Part shown: piece by piece, positions 1 to 9,403 of the stretch
Layout of the letters: each line of letters starts with the position of its first letter
Position numbering within the stretch: position 1 is the stretch's first letter
Assembly (NCBI GenBank): GCA_001466705.2
Contig: LATX02000249.1
Coordinates: 1-64,000 of the forward strand
Origin: Moniliophthora roreri
Lineage: Eukaryota > Basidiomycota > Agaricomycetes > Agaricales > Marasmiaceae
Reading direction: 5' to 3'
DNA length: 64,000 nt
Translations under genes and position numbers: made by a program
Notes under the pieces: generated by a model
Told to the model about the DNA's origin: nothing
The model's database searches: none
Seen by the model: only the letters and a program-made list of their open reading frames with translations

Positions 1-1777
1 CGCAGGCATTCTATATCCTCTCCATCTTCCGTGTGCTCAAAGTAACTACCACTCTCACTGACGAAGTCTGGATCTACTTCGAAGAGTGAGCTACATTCGA
101 GTGATAACCTGTGCATAGCTGACCTTGTATGGTGACCAGGGAGGCCGAGCACTTTTGCGGAGGTAAAGGATTCGACAAACCCAGAGGCGATGGTTGGTCA
201 AGGCTGATGATAGTTATTCGAAAGGTCGTTGAGGTATGTCCCTTTGTGCTGGTCTCTTTGAACTAGGTCAACATTCGATTATCGTCACGGTTCAGATCAT
301 AACAATTACTGTATCCCCACCACACAACCCACCCAAACCAACACCATACCGGGCGAAGCTACCAGGATACTACGCAGATATGAAGCGCAAGGCTGCCGAT
401 ATTAGGCGTCCCTACTTCTCTCAGGCCGTCACTGTCATCAGGATGTGCGAGGCTCTCGCCCAGGTACTCGAGGTTCAGGCCGATCAGGTTGAAGCGGAGC
501 AAGAAATCGAACAGTGAGTTTTAGCTATTGTTACGGTTATCGATTGCTGCTGAACGGCGAGACAATTTTAGCGCCTTCCATGCTGCATAGCTGACCTTGT
601 ATGGTGACCAGGGAGGCCAAGCACTTTTGCGGAGGTAAAGGATTCGACAAACCCAGAGGCGATGGCTGGTCAAGGCTGATCATAGTTATTCGAAAGGTCG
701 TTGAGGTATGTCTCTTTGTGCTGGTCTCTTTGAACTAGGTGAACATTCGATTATCGTTCAGATCATAACAGTTAAGGATGTACCCCTACCACACAACCCA
801 GGTACACCAACACCATACAAGGCGAAGCTACCCGGATACTACGCAGATATGAAGCGCAAGGCTGCCGAAATTAGGCGTCCCTACTTCTCCCAGGCCGTCA
901 CTGTCATCAGGATGTGCGAGGCTCTCGCCCAGGTACTCGAGGTTCAGGCCGATCAGGTTGAAGCGGAGCAAGAAATCGAACAGTGAGTTTTAGCTATTGT
1001 TACGGTTATCGATTGCTGCTGAACGGCGAGACAATTTTAGCGCCTTCCATGCTGCTCAGCTGGCGTTGTTGGCTGCCGCTAATGCTGCATCCGGCGTCCA
1101 CGGCATCGTATCCCAGAAAACTCCGCGTGCTTCTGAACTCTTCGTTGCTGCCCAGAGTTCATTGCATTCCTGCTTTGTGTCTTTCAAGGTAAACAACCAC
1201 GAGTGTATCCTAATTCTCGTATCAGTTCTAAGGCCTCTCGCATTTCTAGATCCGAGAACAGTGGTCACAGTGGGAAGTAATGATGACAAGTGCTACGAAG
1301 AGAGATGCGGAGCATTTGGCATTGTTCGAGAAGCGAGTTCATATGGTGAGTACTGTCGCCTCTTGGTAACGCACACCAACACTGACGAACTCGATAAGGT
1401 TGCCGAACACGAGAATCCTCACTCTAGGGAGATGGTGACCATTCAGATCGAACTCGTCCAAAAGGAAGCAGGTACCGGTAAATGGCAGAAGCAAGTCTCC
1501 GAGCTCGTGTCATGTAAGTCCCCTACTGCTACTTGCAATAGTTGTCTTATTCTTATTATCCGCTGCAGACGAGATTCCAAGTGACGCTACTCTTCAGACT
1601 TTGTTGTCTATGGAGGCTTTGCGTAACACCAAGTTCCACGGACGCATCACCGATCTGAAGTCGTACTTTGCCACCGAGAGCGACATCACTCAGATGCATT
1701 CTCCTCTTGCCAAGCTCTCGGAAATCAAACCTGGGGCAAATGGAGCCCGGTCGCTGAAGTTGGTTCTCGCAGATTGA
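1..1777 (+). pseudogene. Partial copy of unknown helical-protein gene, with duplicated exons
   Basis: This is the 3' part of the gene seen complete at 27486-29622, truncated by the window edge. The first visible exon (to about 88) ends at a GTGAG donor. The exons that follow carry FCGGKGFDKPRGDG and KLPGYYADMKRK, then a long helical stretch, and the protein ends in SLKLVLAD with a TGA at 1775-1777. Unlike the right copy, the FCGGKG and KLPGYY exons occur twice (exon pairs within about 155-517 and 627-986), because of a 472-bp tandem duplication. Between the pairs the next exon starts but runs into unrelated bases at about 584. A transcript using both pairs would need exon skipping to stay intact. 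I therefore treat this copy as broken or in flux; if splicing joins exon pair one to the final exons it could still be functional. Confidence 0.6.
113..1056 (+). repeat. 472-bp tandem duplication of two exons
   Basis: Unit 1 (about 113-584) and unit 2 (about 585-1056) both start with GCATAGCTGACCTTGTATGG and both contain the FCGGKG and KLPGYY exons. Unit 1 is the version found in the right arm (the protein encoded in its second exon is identical), while unit 2 differs by several substitutions and a 3-base deletion. The junction at about 584 falls inside the start of the following exon. Confidence 0.85.
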
Positions 1778-2099
1778 GGCGCTGTCAGCTGTCACAACCT
1801 GTATCTTGAAAAGTTTTGTCTGTTGTACAATACACCTACATAATTTACTACAATGTTGTGCCAATTCTATTTGTTTCATACACGATACTACGCTTGCACT
1901 TTTGAAATTCGCTTCATATACTCAATTACTTGCGCGAGCCAAGGACTGACTAATTTGTTCAAAGTCGCTCTTCAATAAGCGAGTTTGAGGGGTAAACAAT
2001 ACAAAAATAATTACAGGCCAGTCTGTGTTACCTACTAGTAGGTACAAGGGAATCAACCGACCTGTCGGAGCACCTGAAAGTTGAATGTCGTAGCTTCAA

Positions 2100-2350
2100 C
2101 TCAACACCATGAATGTACATTATCACCTTCTCGTCTCACTGGGGTCAGTCACGAGCTTAACACCCACGCCCTGCTGCAGTCCCTTCAACCCATCTGGGAT
2201 ACTTTCCAACTCGCCTTCCAATTTCTCGATGTTCAAACATTGTACAACGACATCTTCTAACAGCTCCTCCAATCGCGCGAAAAGCCTCTCGCAAATGTCA
2301 CTGTAATAGTGCGCCGCACCGTATGTGATGACACCAGATCGTCCTTCTCG
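2100..2350 (-). pseudogene. Duplicated 3' end of the MDR oxidoreductase gene
   Basis: On the minus strand this fragment encodes a diverged copy of the last roughly 75 residues of the oxidoreductase at 5340-6590. It runs from the TYGAA segment through NIEKLEGELESIPDGLK to SETRR, with a stop at 2123-2125. There is no start, cofactor-binding motif or other exon of that gene here. It directly follows the 3' end of orphan copy A, so a unit containing this gene end was duplicated next to its parent. Its other edge lies only about 20 bases from the inner border of the inverted repeat. Confidence 0.85.
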
Positions 2351-2485
2351 ACGCGAACAAAATATCGGGAAAAATGGTTCGGGGTCGGAGAGGCTGCTGA
2401 AGCCCTTGGAGCAGCTTTCGACGTAGAATCAGAAGTAGTGAGACCAATTCTCTGATTTGGATTCGGGGTGCTATGCCAGACGATT

Positions 2486-4779
2486 TCACGCGACCGTTCT
2501 AACCCGCTTTCGCTTCGATGTGGAAAGTTGATTAGAGTTTTGAACAAATTCAGGTTCAGATTCAGAGTCCGTGTCATGGATGACCACGACCTGGACTCGC
2601 TTCCGCTTCTGGGGTGTCTGTCTTTGGGGAATACAAACTGCCGATGGTATCGGCAGGGGAGAAAGCTGGCTGCTGGCAGACGGATCGTCGGGATCACAGT
2701 GGATGGAGTTGGCGTCAGGTTTGGGTAGACTGTTACATGTTAACGGTTCTTCTGTCGTGATCAGTTTAAATCTACTTTCAGATTCAAGGAATCATATCTC
2801 ACTTTCAACAATTTCCTTAAACCGAGTCATTGCTGGCTGTGGGGTTGGCATGCCGAGAGAGCGAGCAAAATTCGCAGTTGTGGGGTCAAAGCCCCTGGCG
2901 ACCTGCCATGCATGAATACCATCGTATACACACTTGGACCATCTCTCAAGACGGAGCTGAGCAAAGCTAAAGGTGATTTTTGGCAGGCTCAAGCGTTTGC
3001 GTTCTGTTTCGGGGATCTCGCTACTACCGTCCTTGTCGAAAGACCAGAAAGATACCTGACTCATCCAGGAGTCAAAATCTGCAAGGCATGGCGGCGGCGG
3101 TCGAAGGAAAAGGTAGACGATGGGCAGGGTTTCCAAAGCCGAGACACTGAATTGCTCGGGTGGTGATTCCATACGCAGAAAAAACTCTAGATGAGGCATA
3201 ACTACTCTGAATCAGGGAATCGATACTGGCAGCAGACGACTAATGAGAACGTACGACAAATCTCTGAGCCACTAGCAGATAGCTCGGGCCTATGGGCCTG
3301 CGACAACCATACCATGCCTTTCCGAGTACTTTTGTGTGAAAGTGAATGTGGAATATGTCTCGGAGTCTGACATTGAACTGAAACCTAGAGCATTTGAGTT
3401 TAAGTGAGTTATAGGATAAACAAAAAATCACTCACCTTGTCAATCCACTATCAATCAGTGTCTGATCGCTCAGCATATCTGAATAGGTCACCCATGTGTA
3501 GGCAAGACTTTCTTTCAAAAAGGTAACTTTCTCCAATTCCACACCTGAATAGACACTGTTGAATTGTAGCTTGCCTATAAAATCTCGGACTTCATCGCAG
3601 GTGATGCAGCCACAATGATGACAACGCCAGGGACCACAAGTGTCCTTTTCCCAGAAGAGGAAACATTTCCAGCCGGGATTATGGGAACCAATACCCAAGA
3701 GATTTTCAATAGGCATGATGGAGCGTCGGAAGTGAGCATATTGTAACACATCGGGGTCGAGATTCCCAGCTCCGGTTTTGCTGAAAAACCTGACACAAGT
3801 GTTGCCTTTGGCCATCTCCATTGCAGATGGCATATCCTCGGAATTGTATAGAACTATTGTGGAGGCGTTTCCAGCGTACGGTCCTTCGGGTCCAAGAGAG
3901 ACGCGACTTGTTCGCGAATTCAGCCATAAATTGCTTGTAGTACCGGGGTTTATCTGAGGGCACGTAAGTCGATCTTTGCAGGTAGCGAACAGACCCATCC
4001 TTCGCGCCCAAGCATTAGTGTATATGTTCAAGTAATAGCCCTCCCAAAATGTCCCCTCCACTTTGCTGTACAAATGACCGAAGGGTAACCATTCTGTGCC
4101 AACATTCAGTCAACCTCAACATTCACTTGACGCAGCATGATTACATACCATCATAAAAAAGAAGGGTCGGTATCTTTGAGCGATTGATTGCGAATAGCTG
4201 TAGCAAGACTGCCGGATCGCTGAGGGAGGTCAATATGATGAATGTGAAGGAGCTGTGTTGCGTACTTGGCTTGAGATCATTTCATGAAGTCCTTCTTCCA
4301 GATCTGCGGCTGTGATGAGAAGACGACCAGACGGCGAGTTTAGCGATAGCGAACCTTTTCAGCATCTTGCCCACGATATGAGATTGCTGTAAATACTCTG
4401 TCGTCGCCGTAAACTCGCGCTCGGTGAATGGTTCTTTGGTAGGAGTTCTTAACAAGGTGGCCATCTTCCCGTTCCCAATCCCCACGATCTTCTGAGAAAA
4501 GTTGCTCGAGTTTGTAGATATCACCGCGGATGATCTCGCGATACTGGATTCAGTAAGCCTCAGTCAGCACGATGGGATGCGAAAGTTGACGAATACTTAA
4601 CTCACCTGGTTGTATTCGGAATCGATATCATACCTCTTCCTCTTCCTCTTCTCGATTGTCCTTCCTGGCCTTTCCACACGGACAATCCGGTTTATGATAG
4701 TAGTTTGATTGTACTGATCGCGATGAACGACATGTGCTACATTTCCACTGATAGATACGTCTTTTACTTCGTTGAACAT
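2486..4779 (-). pseudogene. Agaricomycete orphan-family protein, copy A (probably inactivated)
   Basis: This belongs to a multi-exon, multi-copy family that I know only as uncharacterised proteins in mushrooms. The start is set at the ATG of MFNEVKD (4777-4779). In order it has an N-terminal leader with DVSISGN and RDQYNQT, a basic stretch RKRKRYD, a block with EGTFWEGYY and SLGPEGPYAG, two CxxC-like pairs (CHHCGCITC), a conserved LIDSGLTR exon end, a block with YLFLRPPPPC and ARGFDPTTANFARSLG, and a basic/acidic tail with QKRKRVQ and DTDSESEPE. The reading frame is broken twice compared with copy C (43183-45486). TGA stands at 4277-4279 where copy C has TAC, and a 5-base insertion near 3305-3314 shifts the frame. 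All inferred splice sites are still present, so decay is recent. The function of the family is unknown; the tail suggests nuclear localisation, which is a guess. Confidence 0.65.
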
Positions 4780-4869
4780 GGTGTATTGGACGTCGATGGT
4801 GGCAATGTGAAGGAAAAATGTGTTGAACACTGAGGGAAAAGTCACGCTGACAGAGCGGCAGTGTAATAA

Positions 4870-5335
4870 GGTTTCAGCGTTAATGGCATGAGGGCGAGCG
4901 GCTATGGCCTGTCTGTAGGTTGGTACTTGCGCGCAAGTAGAATGGTCACTGGTGGTGTTGGAAAGAAGTGGAGGCTAGCACGTTATGGGATTCAGGAGGA
5001 AGGGAACGAGCAGAAGTGGAGCTCCGCCGGACGCGTGTATTCCGCTTCCGTGTCGAGATGCATGCATGCATCATCAAAACCACATCCTTCGCCGATTCTT
5101 CTCTAGCCACCAGAAAGCACACACCCAGCTGCGGTCGTTACAACCACCATGCCGCAGACTCTTTTCACTACTCTCACTCCCTCGGTTCTCGGTGAGTCGT
5201 TCTTAATACTGTCCCGTTCTGGACCATCTAACCTATTTTCTTTGTTATACAGCTTGCACCAGTGTCAAATACAAGAGTAATGGTACCATAATGCCACTAG
5301 CTGATCATCATAGCTTCAAATCAATACCCTGTATG
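4870..5335 (+). other. Orphan first exon and 5' flank of an unidentified gene
   Basis: An ATG at 5149 in a good context (CCACCATG) opens MPQTLFTTLTPSVL, followed by a GTGAGT donor at 5192 and a plausible acceptor near 5252. The continuing frame runs only into the 3' flank of the next gene, so this looks like the 5' end of a gene whose body is missing. The upstream segment at about 5030-5125 reappears as a diverged inverted copy at about 26735-26840. The product is not identifiable. Confidence 0.35.
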
Positions 5336-5339
5336 TACA

Positions 5340-6590
5340 TTATGACCTTCTCGTCTCACTGGGATCAGTCACTAGCTTAACACTGCTCACCGCGCCCTGC
5401 TGCAATCTCTTCAATCCATCCGGGATACTTTCCAATCCGCCTTCCAACTTCTCGATGTTCAAACGCTGTATGATGCCATCTTCTAACAGCTCCTCCAATC
5501 GCGCGAAAAGCTTCTCACCGACGTCACTGTAATACTGCGCTGCACCATATGTGACAATACCGGATCGTCCTTCTGTAAACGTGATGGTCGAGGGAATAGA
5601 ACCCACGGTGATGAACTTGCCTCCTGGGCTCAGCAGGTCGACGTGAGCCTGCGTTGCGCAAGAGACCGCGTCGAATATTAGACTGAGGCTGCTTGATTCT
5701 GGAAGTGCTTTCTGAATCGCGTCTTCGCTCAACTCACGGTCTACCACGTTCGTGGCCCCGATTGAGATGAGATGCTGGGAGTGGCGAGGTGATGCAGTAG
5801 TAATGATGGGCGAGAAACCAAGGTATTTTGCAATCTGGATAGCTGTTCATTGGGTGAGTCGTCTCCTTTGTTCTTTAATGAGTGATATTGTACTTGCCAC
5901 ACTGTCCAACAGACGAGGAGCCTCCGAGAACGACGATCGGCTGCCCAGCGTATGCATCTCTTGTGTCTGGCTCCCAGAATGGTTTCAAGCCTGCGCCTCC
6001 TCTAGGAGGAAACTTGAAGTCCTTGGCTGCTATCGTGGGTGTGGGTTGCGCTGGATATTGCAGAGACAAGCCAAATGCAGCGGTGATCAATGGTAATGAA
6101 ATGGCAGCTGCCTCGAGCAAAGATAGCGAATTTGGGATCTGAAAGCATCGTCAGTAATAGTATCTCAACACGAAATGGGTTTCGAAGCTTACCTTTGCAC
6201 AGAGGTTCTCGTTGACGACTGCGTACTCCTGGAAACTGTTTCTCTTTGCGTCAAACCATCCTTGGAAGAGTCTGAGAAAAAAAGCATGTCAGTCGCGCCT
6301 GTATCAACAATTTTAGATGGGACCTACATTCTGTCACCTTCCTTGATCTTGGAAACGCCTTCTCCGACTTTGAGGACAGTTCCAGCGCCATCACTTCCGG
6401 TATGAAGGGGAAATGGAAAGAGGTCTATCGGGGAGTATCGGAGCTTCCAGTCGAGGTGGTTTAGGGCCGCTCCTTGCACTTTCACCAAAACCTCTCCCTT
6501 CTCAGGTCGAGGGATTGGTGTATTTATGAGCGTGTACGGACCTTTGCTTTGGAGGATTGCGAGGGATTTCTGCTGGTTGGTCGAATGCAT
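5340..6590 (-). CDS. MDR-family zinc-less oxidoreductase (enoyl reductase / alcohol dehydrogenase-like)
   Basis: A medium-chain dehydrogenase/reductase of 361 residues in four exons (6590-6328, 6271-6193, 6138-5898, 5842-5340), whose lengths add up exactly in frame. It has a GroES-like N-terminal half (GAALNHLDWKLR, then HTGSDGAGTVLKVGEG) and a Rossmann nucleotide-binding motif GGSSSVGQCAIQIAKYLG, then DAVSC and SPGGKFITVGS. The Cys and His zinc ligands of true alcohol dehydrogenases are not evident, so NADPH-dependent reduction of a C=C or carbonyl (ToxD or trans-enoyl-reductase type) is more likely. The third intron starts with GC rather than GT, and no GT alternative keeps the frame. It is divergently transcribed from the FAD monooxygenase with about 400 bases between the starts, which hints at shared control. 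Family confidence is high; substrate is unknown. Confidence 0.9.
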
Positions 6591-6991
6591 TGTTGAATGT
6601 AGTTTAGATTCGTGTTCTTGCGAGTTCCGGTATTTATACCGTTGCGCGTCGAGGAGAATAATTGCTGCATTCTACCGCCGTATGGAATGCGGAATCATTA
6701 CTGAGATGACGGGTGATTTGGGGGTGTTCATGAGCAAGTACAGAGTCTGAGTCTCGGAGATATTTTCCATATCGAGGTAGTACAACCGAGGCGGTAAAAG
6801 TCGCTCGGTAAAATCCACCTCAACTGGCGGGCGGGCGGTAAAATCTCTATTTTTTATCCACCACCTCATACAATGCCTCCTATCCAACTTACTACGTACT
6901 GGACGCCCATTTATCTATAAAGCACTACTCAATGGATGGGGGCAAGGTATAAAAGGATAATACGAATGTCAGGGAGACGACGCAAAACAAT
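6591..6991. promoter_or_regulatory. Divergent promoter region
   Basis: About 400 bases separate the start codons of the minus-strand oxidoreductase and the plus-strand monooxygenase. A TATA-type box (TATAAAA, 6948-6954) lies 44 bases upstream of the monooxygenase ATG. No gene was seen inside. The only other notable point is runs such as GGCGGGCGGGCGG near 6829, which could bind a GC-rich-site regulator; that is speculation. Confidence 0.5.
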
Positions 6992-9135
6992 ATGCATCAC
7001 CAAGCTGCAGTCCTCATCGTGAGTGTTTCCAGTTAGTCTTCATGTGCAGAATGTTCTCAAAGTCAATTTCAAGGTCGGTTCAGGCCCTTCAGGTATCCAG
7101 CTTTTTTTTCTGTGGATTTCGGAAGCTCATACTGCGTTTTCACTCGCCAGGCCTTATATCTGCTTTAACCCTGTTACGAAACGGAGTATCTGTGCGAATC
7201 ATCGAAAAGGAACCAAGTTTACGCGCCCCAGGACAGAGAGGCTCTGGTATTCAGGTACGTTGGTAGTTCTATAAACCCTACGTTGACTTATAGGTCGTAT
7301 TGGCAGCCTCGTACGCAGGAGCACTACAAGTTTCTCGGTATTCTGCCTTCAATTTTAGAGCGTGGTGGATACGCTCCTCCATTCCAGCTTCATTCAGCAC
7401 CTGAAGGAGAAAAACCAATGAGGGTTTTTGAAATGCACGAGAAACTGCAGCCTACACCCGATCGTCCACTTGTACGCAATCAGCTACCGCAAGCTCTGAA
7501 TTTCCCGTCGCGATGCTAACATTTTATTACTACAGATCAATCCAGTCGTTCTCGGTCAGCAACCTCACGAAGAAATCCTGCGAAATACCTTGGAACGTGA
7601 TTACGGTTGTAAGGTCGAAATGGGAACAACACTCGTCTCTTTCCACCAGCATTCAGACAAAGTCACTGTCTGTCTCGCGAAAGAGAATGGTGAACAAGAG
7701 ACTGTCGACTTCAAATGGGTCATAGGAGCCGACGGTGCCCATAGTGTCGTCAGGAAGCAGCTGGGATGCACCTTCTTGGGTGAGACGCGAGAAGGTGACA
7801 AGTTTGCCATTGGCGATATATTCGTTAAAAGCGGTCTTAAAGGAAGATTCGTATGTATAAAGCCTACTCCTATCTGCTGCATGCCTCGTTTGAATCTGCT
7901 CGTTACAGTGTTATTCGTGGGGCAACAACTCTGACCGACAGTAAGGGTTCGCTTTCTATCAACTAATTCGCAAGCTCACCGCAGATGCGACTGCGCAGAA
8001 TCAACCTCCTTGCCTTTGAAAAGCATGATGACCGCTACACCTTCATTTGCGGCGGGAGTAACCTTGACCATGATAAGATGGCGTCCAGCCGGGAAGCTTG
8101 GATCAACACCTTCAAGGAGGTGACCGGAAGACAGGATATTGAGTTTGGAGATCTCATCTGGATGGGTACCTGGAGGTGTGTCTGCAAAAGTCCTCGTCGT
8201 GTGCGGCAAATCTAATCTTTCCTTCGTCAGAGCGAACATTCGTATGGCGAACACGTTTGGTGAACATCGAGTATTTATTGTCGGGGGTGAGCCTTCCTTT
8301 GCATCGCACACAAGATAGACATACTCAACGAAACGCAACAGATGCTGCACATGTTCACAGCCCAACTGGTGCCCAAGGTATGAACTCTAGTGTCCAAGAT
8401 TCAGTACGTATCACTATCGCAACTTTTACCGTCCTATCTGATCACGCATCTCAGATCAACCTCGGATGGAAACTCGCACTTGTCGAGAAAGGACTTGCTC
8501 CTCCCAGTCTACTCGAGACATACACGGCAGAACGTCTTCCTGTTATTGCCTCCATGCTCGGGAAGACGACTGAGCTATTGAACAACACATACAGAAGCGA
8601 AACAACCAATTCCGGTCTAGGGAGGCCATTCGAGCTAAGGCAGTTTGGTATAAACTATCGCGGCAGCTCCATAGTTCTCGACGAGAAGAATGATCTTCCA
8701 ACGGAAGGTGTGGATCCGTACCGATCGGGCCTGGATGGTATATTGAGGGCGGGTGACAGAGCTCCGGATGCACCTCAGCTCACTTCCATCGTTGATGGTA
8801 GAGATACCTCGTTATTCGAAGTCTTCAAAGTGAATTACCATACAGTTCTGGTGTTCCCACCAAAGTCGTCGTCGGTTTCTTTCGTCGAGGAGGTTGCAGT
8901 CGCTGCTACATCCTACCCCGAGGTCAAAACTGTGGTTATATACCGTCATTCGGAAGATGCGCAGGAATCGGCGGGCTATCAAACTGTTACGGATAGAGGT
9001 GGTTATGCCTACGAGCACTACGGAATAGACGGAACTAGAGGCGGAATAGTGATTATTCGCCCGGATGGATATATCGGCGCGGTGGCTGAGGGTAAAGAAG
9101 GCGTTAATGGGTACTTCAGCAAGGTTTTCGTGTAA
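6992..9135 (+). CDS. FAD-dependent aromatic (phenol-type) monooxygenase
   Basis: A flavoprotein hydroxylase of the PHBH/phenol-2-monooxygenase family. The N-terminal dinucleotide motif VLIVGSGPSGLISALTLL is split by two introns. GIQPRTQEHYKFLG, GADGAHSVVRKQLG (about residues 169-182), and the second FAD contact VGDAAHVHSPTGAQGMN (D near residue 293) follow in the expected order. The C-terminal part from about residue 420 (GDRAPDA to VIIRPDGYIGAV) is the thioredoxin-like domain of this family. Exons: 6992-7018, 7074-7092, 7151-7254, 7307-7471, 7536-7850, 7985-8175, 8231-8286, 8342-8403, 8455-9135. With a single 134-base intron at 7851-7984 the frame is open and the product is about 539 residues. 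However, a stretch at 7909-7940 (CYSWGNNSDR) looks like a family segment lost by that model, so a 1-base problem is possible. It would add hydroxyl to an aromatic substrate with NAD(P)H and O2. Divergent neighbour: MDR reductase. Confidence 0.9.
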
Positions 9136-9403
9136 TTTAGAGCGTGCGATACCGTAAAGCACAATGCCAGAACCTTCACATGAAAACAAAGTTAAAGTCG
9201 TATTACTCTGTTCCGAAGAACACATAGAATGTCGATCCACCCCGCTCTGATATTTACCGTCCCATCCAGCCGCACGTAAAAGATTGAAATCTAATCTGCA
9301 AGATCAAAACAGTCAGCCATCATCACTATAGGAAAATAAGAACAAACCAACCTAAAGTATCATGAATATTATACCACAGCAAATCCGGAATGCGATATGC
9401 TAT
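9136..9403. other. Convergent 3' intergenic space
   Basis: This lies between the monooxygenase stop (9135) and the transporter stop (9404, minus). It contains only 3'-flank sequence with AT-rich runs; no gene or clear element was seen. Confidence 0.6.

Larger units (their letters stand above)
1..2078 (+). repeat. Left arm of a large inverted repeat
   Basis: This arm reappears as reverse complement at 27185-28793. From about 1056 to 2078 the stretches compared by eye are identical, with a left position x matching 29263 minus x. From 1 to about 584 the match is offset (28794 minus x), because the left arm carries an extra 472-bp unit. The inner edge is sharp: identity stops after the bases matching 2071-2078. 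The outermost 150 bases are less similar (roughly 10 percent different by eye), so the arm is a mosaic. The window begins inside the arm, so its outer end is not visible. Confidence 0.9.

Noticed and set aside
1056..1289. Antisense open frames mirrored in both inverted-repeat arms
   Set aside because: They lie opposite verified exons of the helical-protein gene and recur only because the arm is duplicated.
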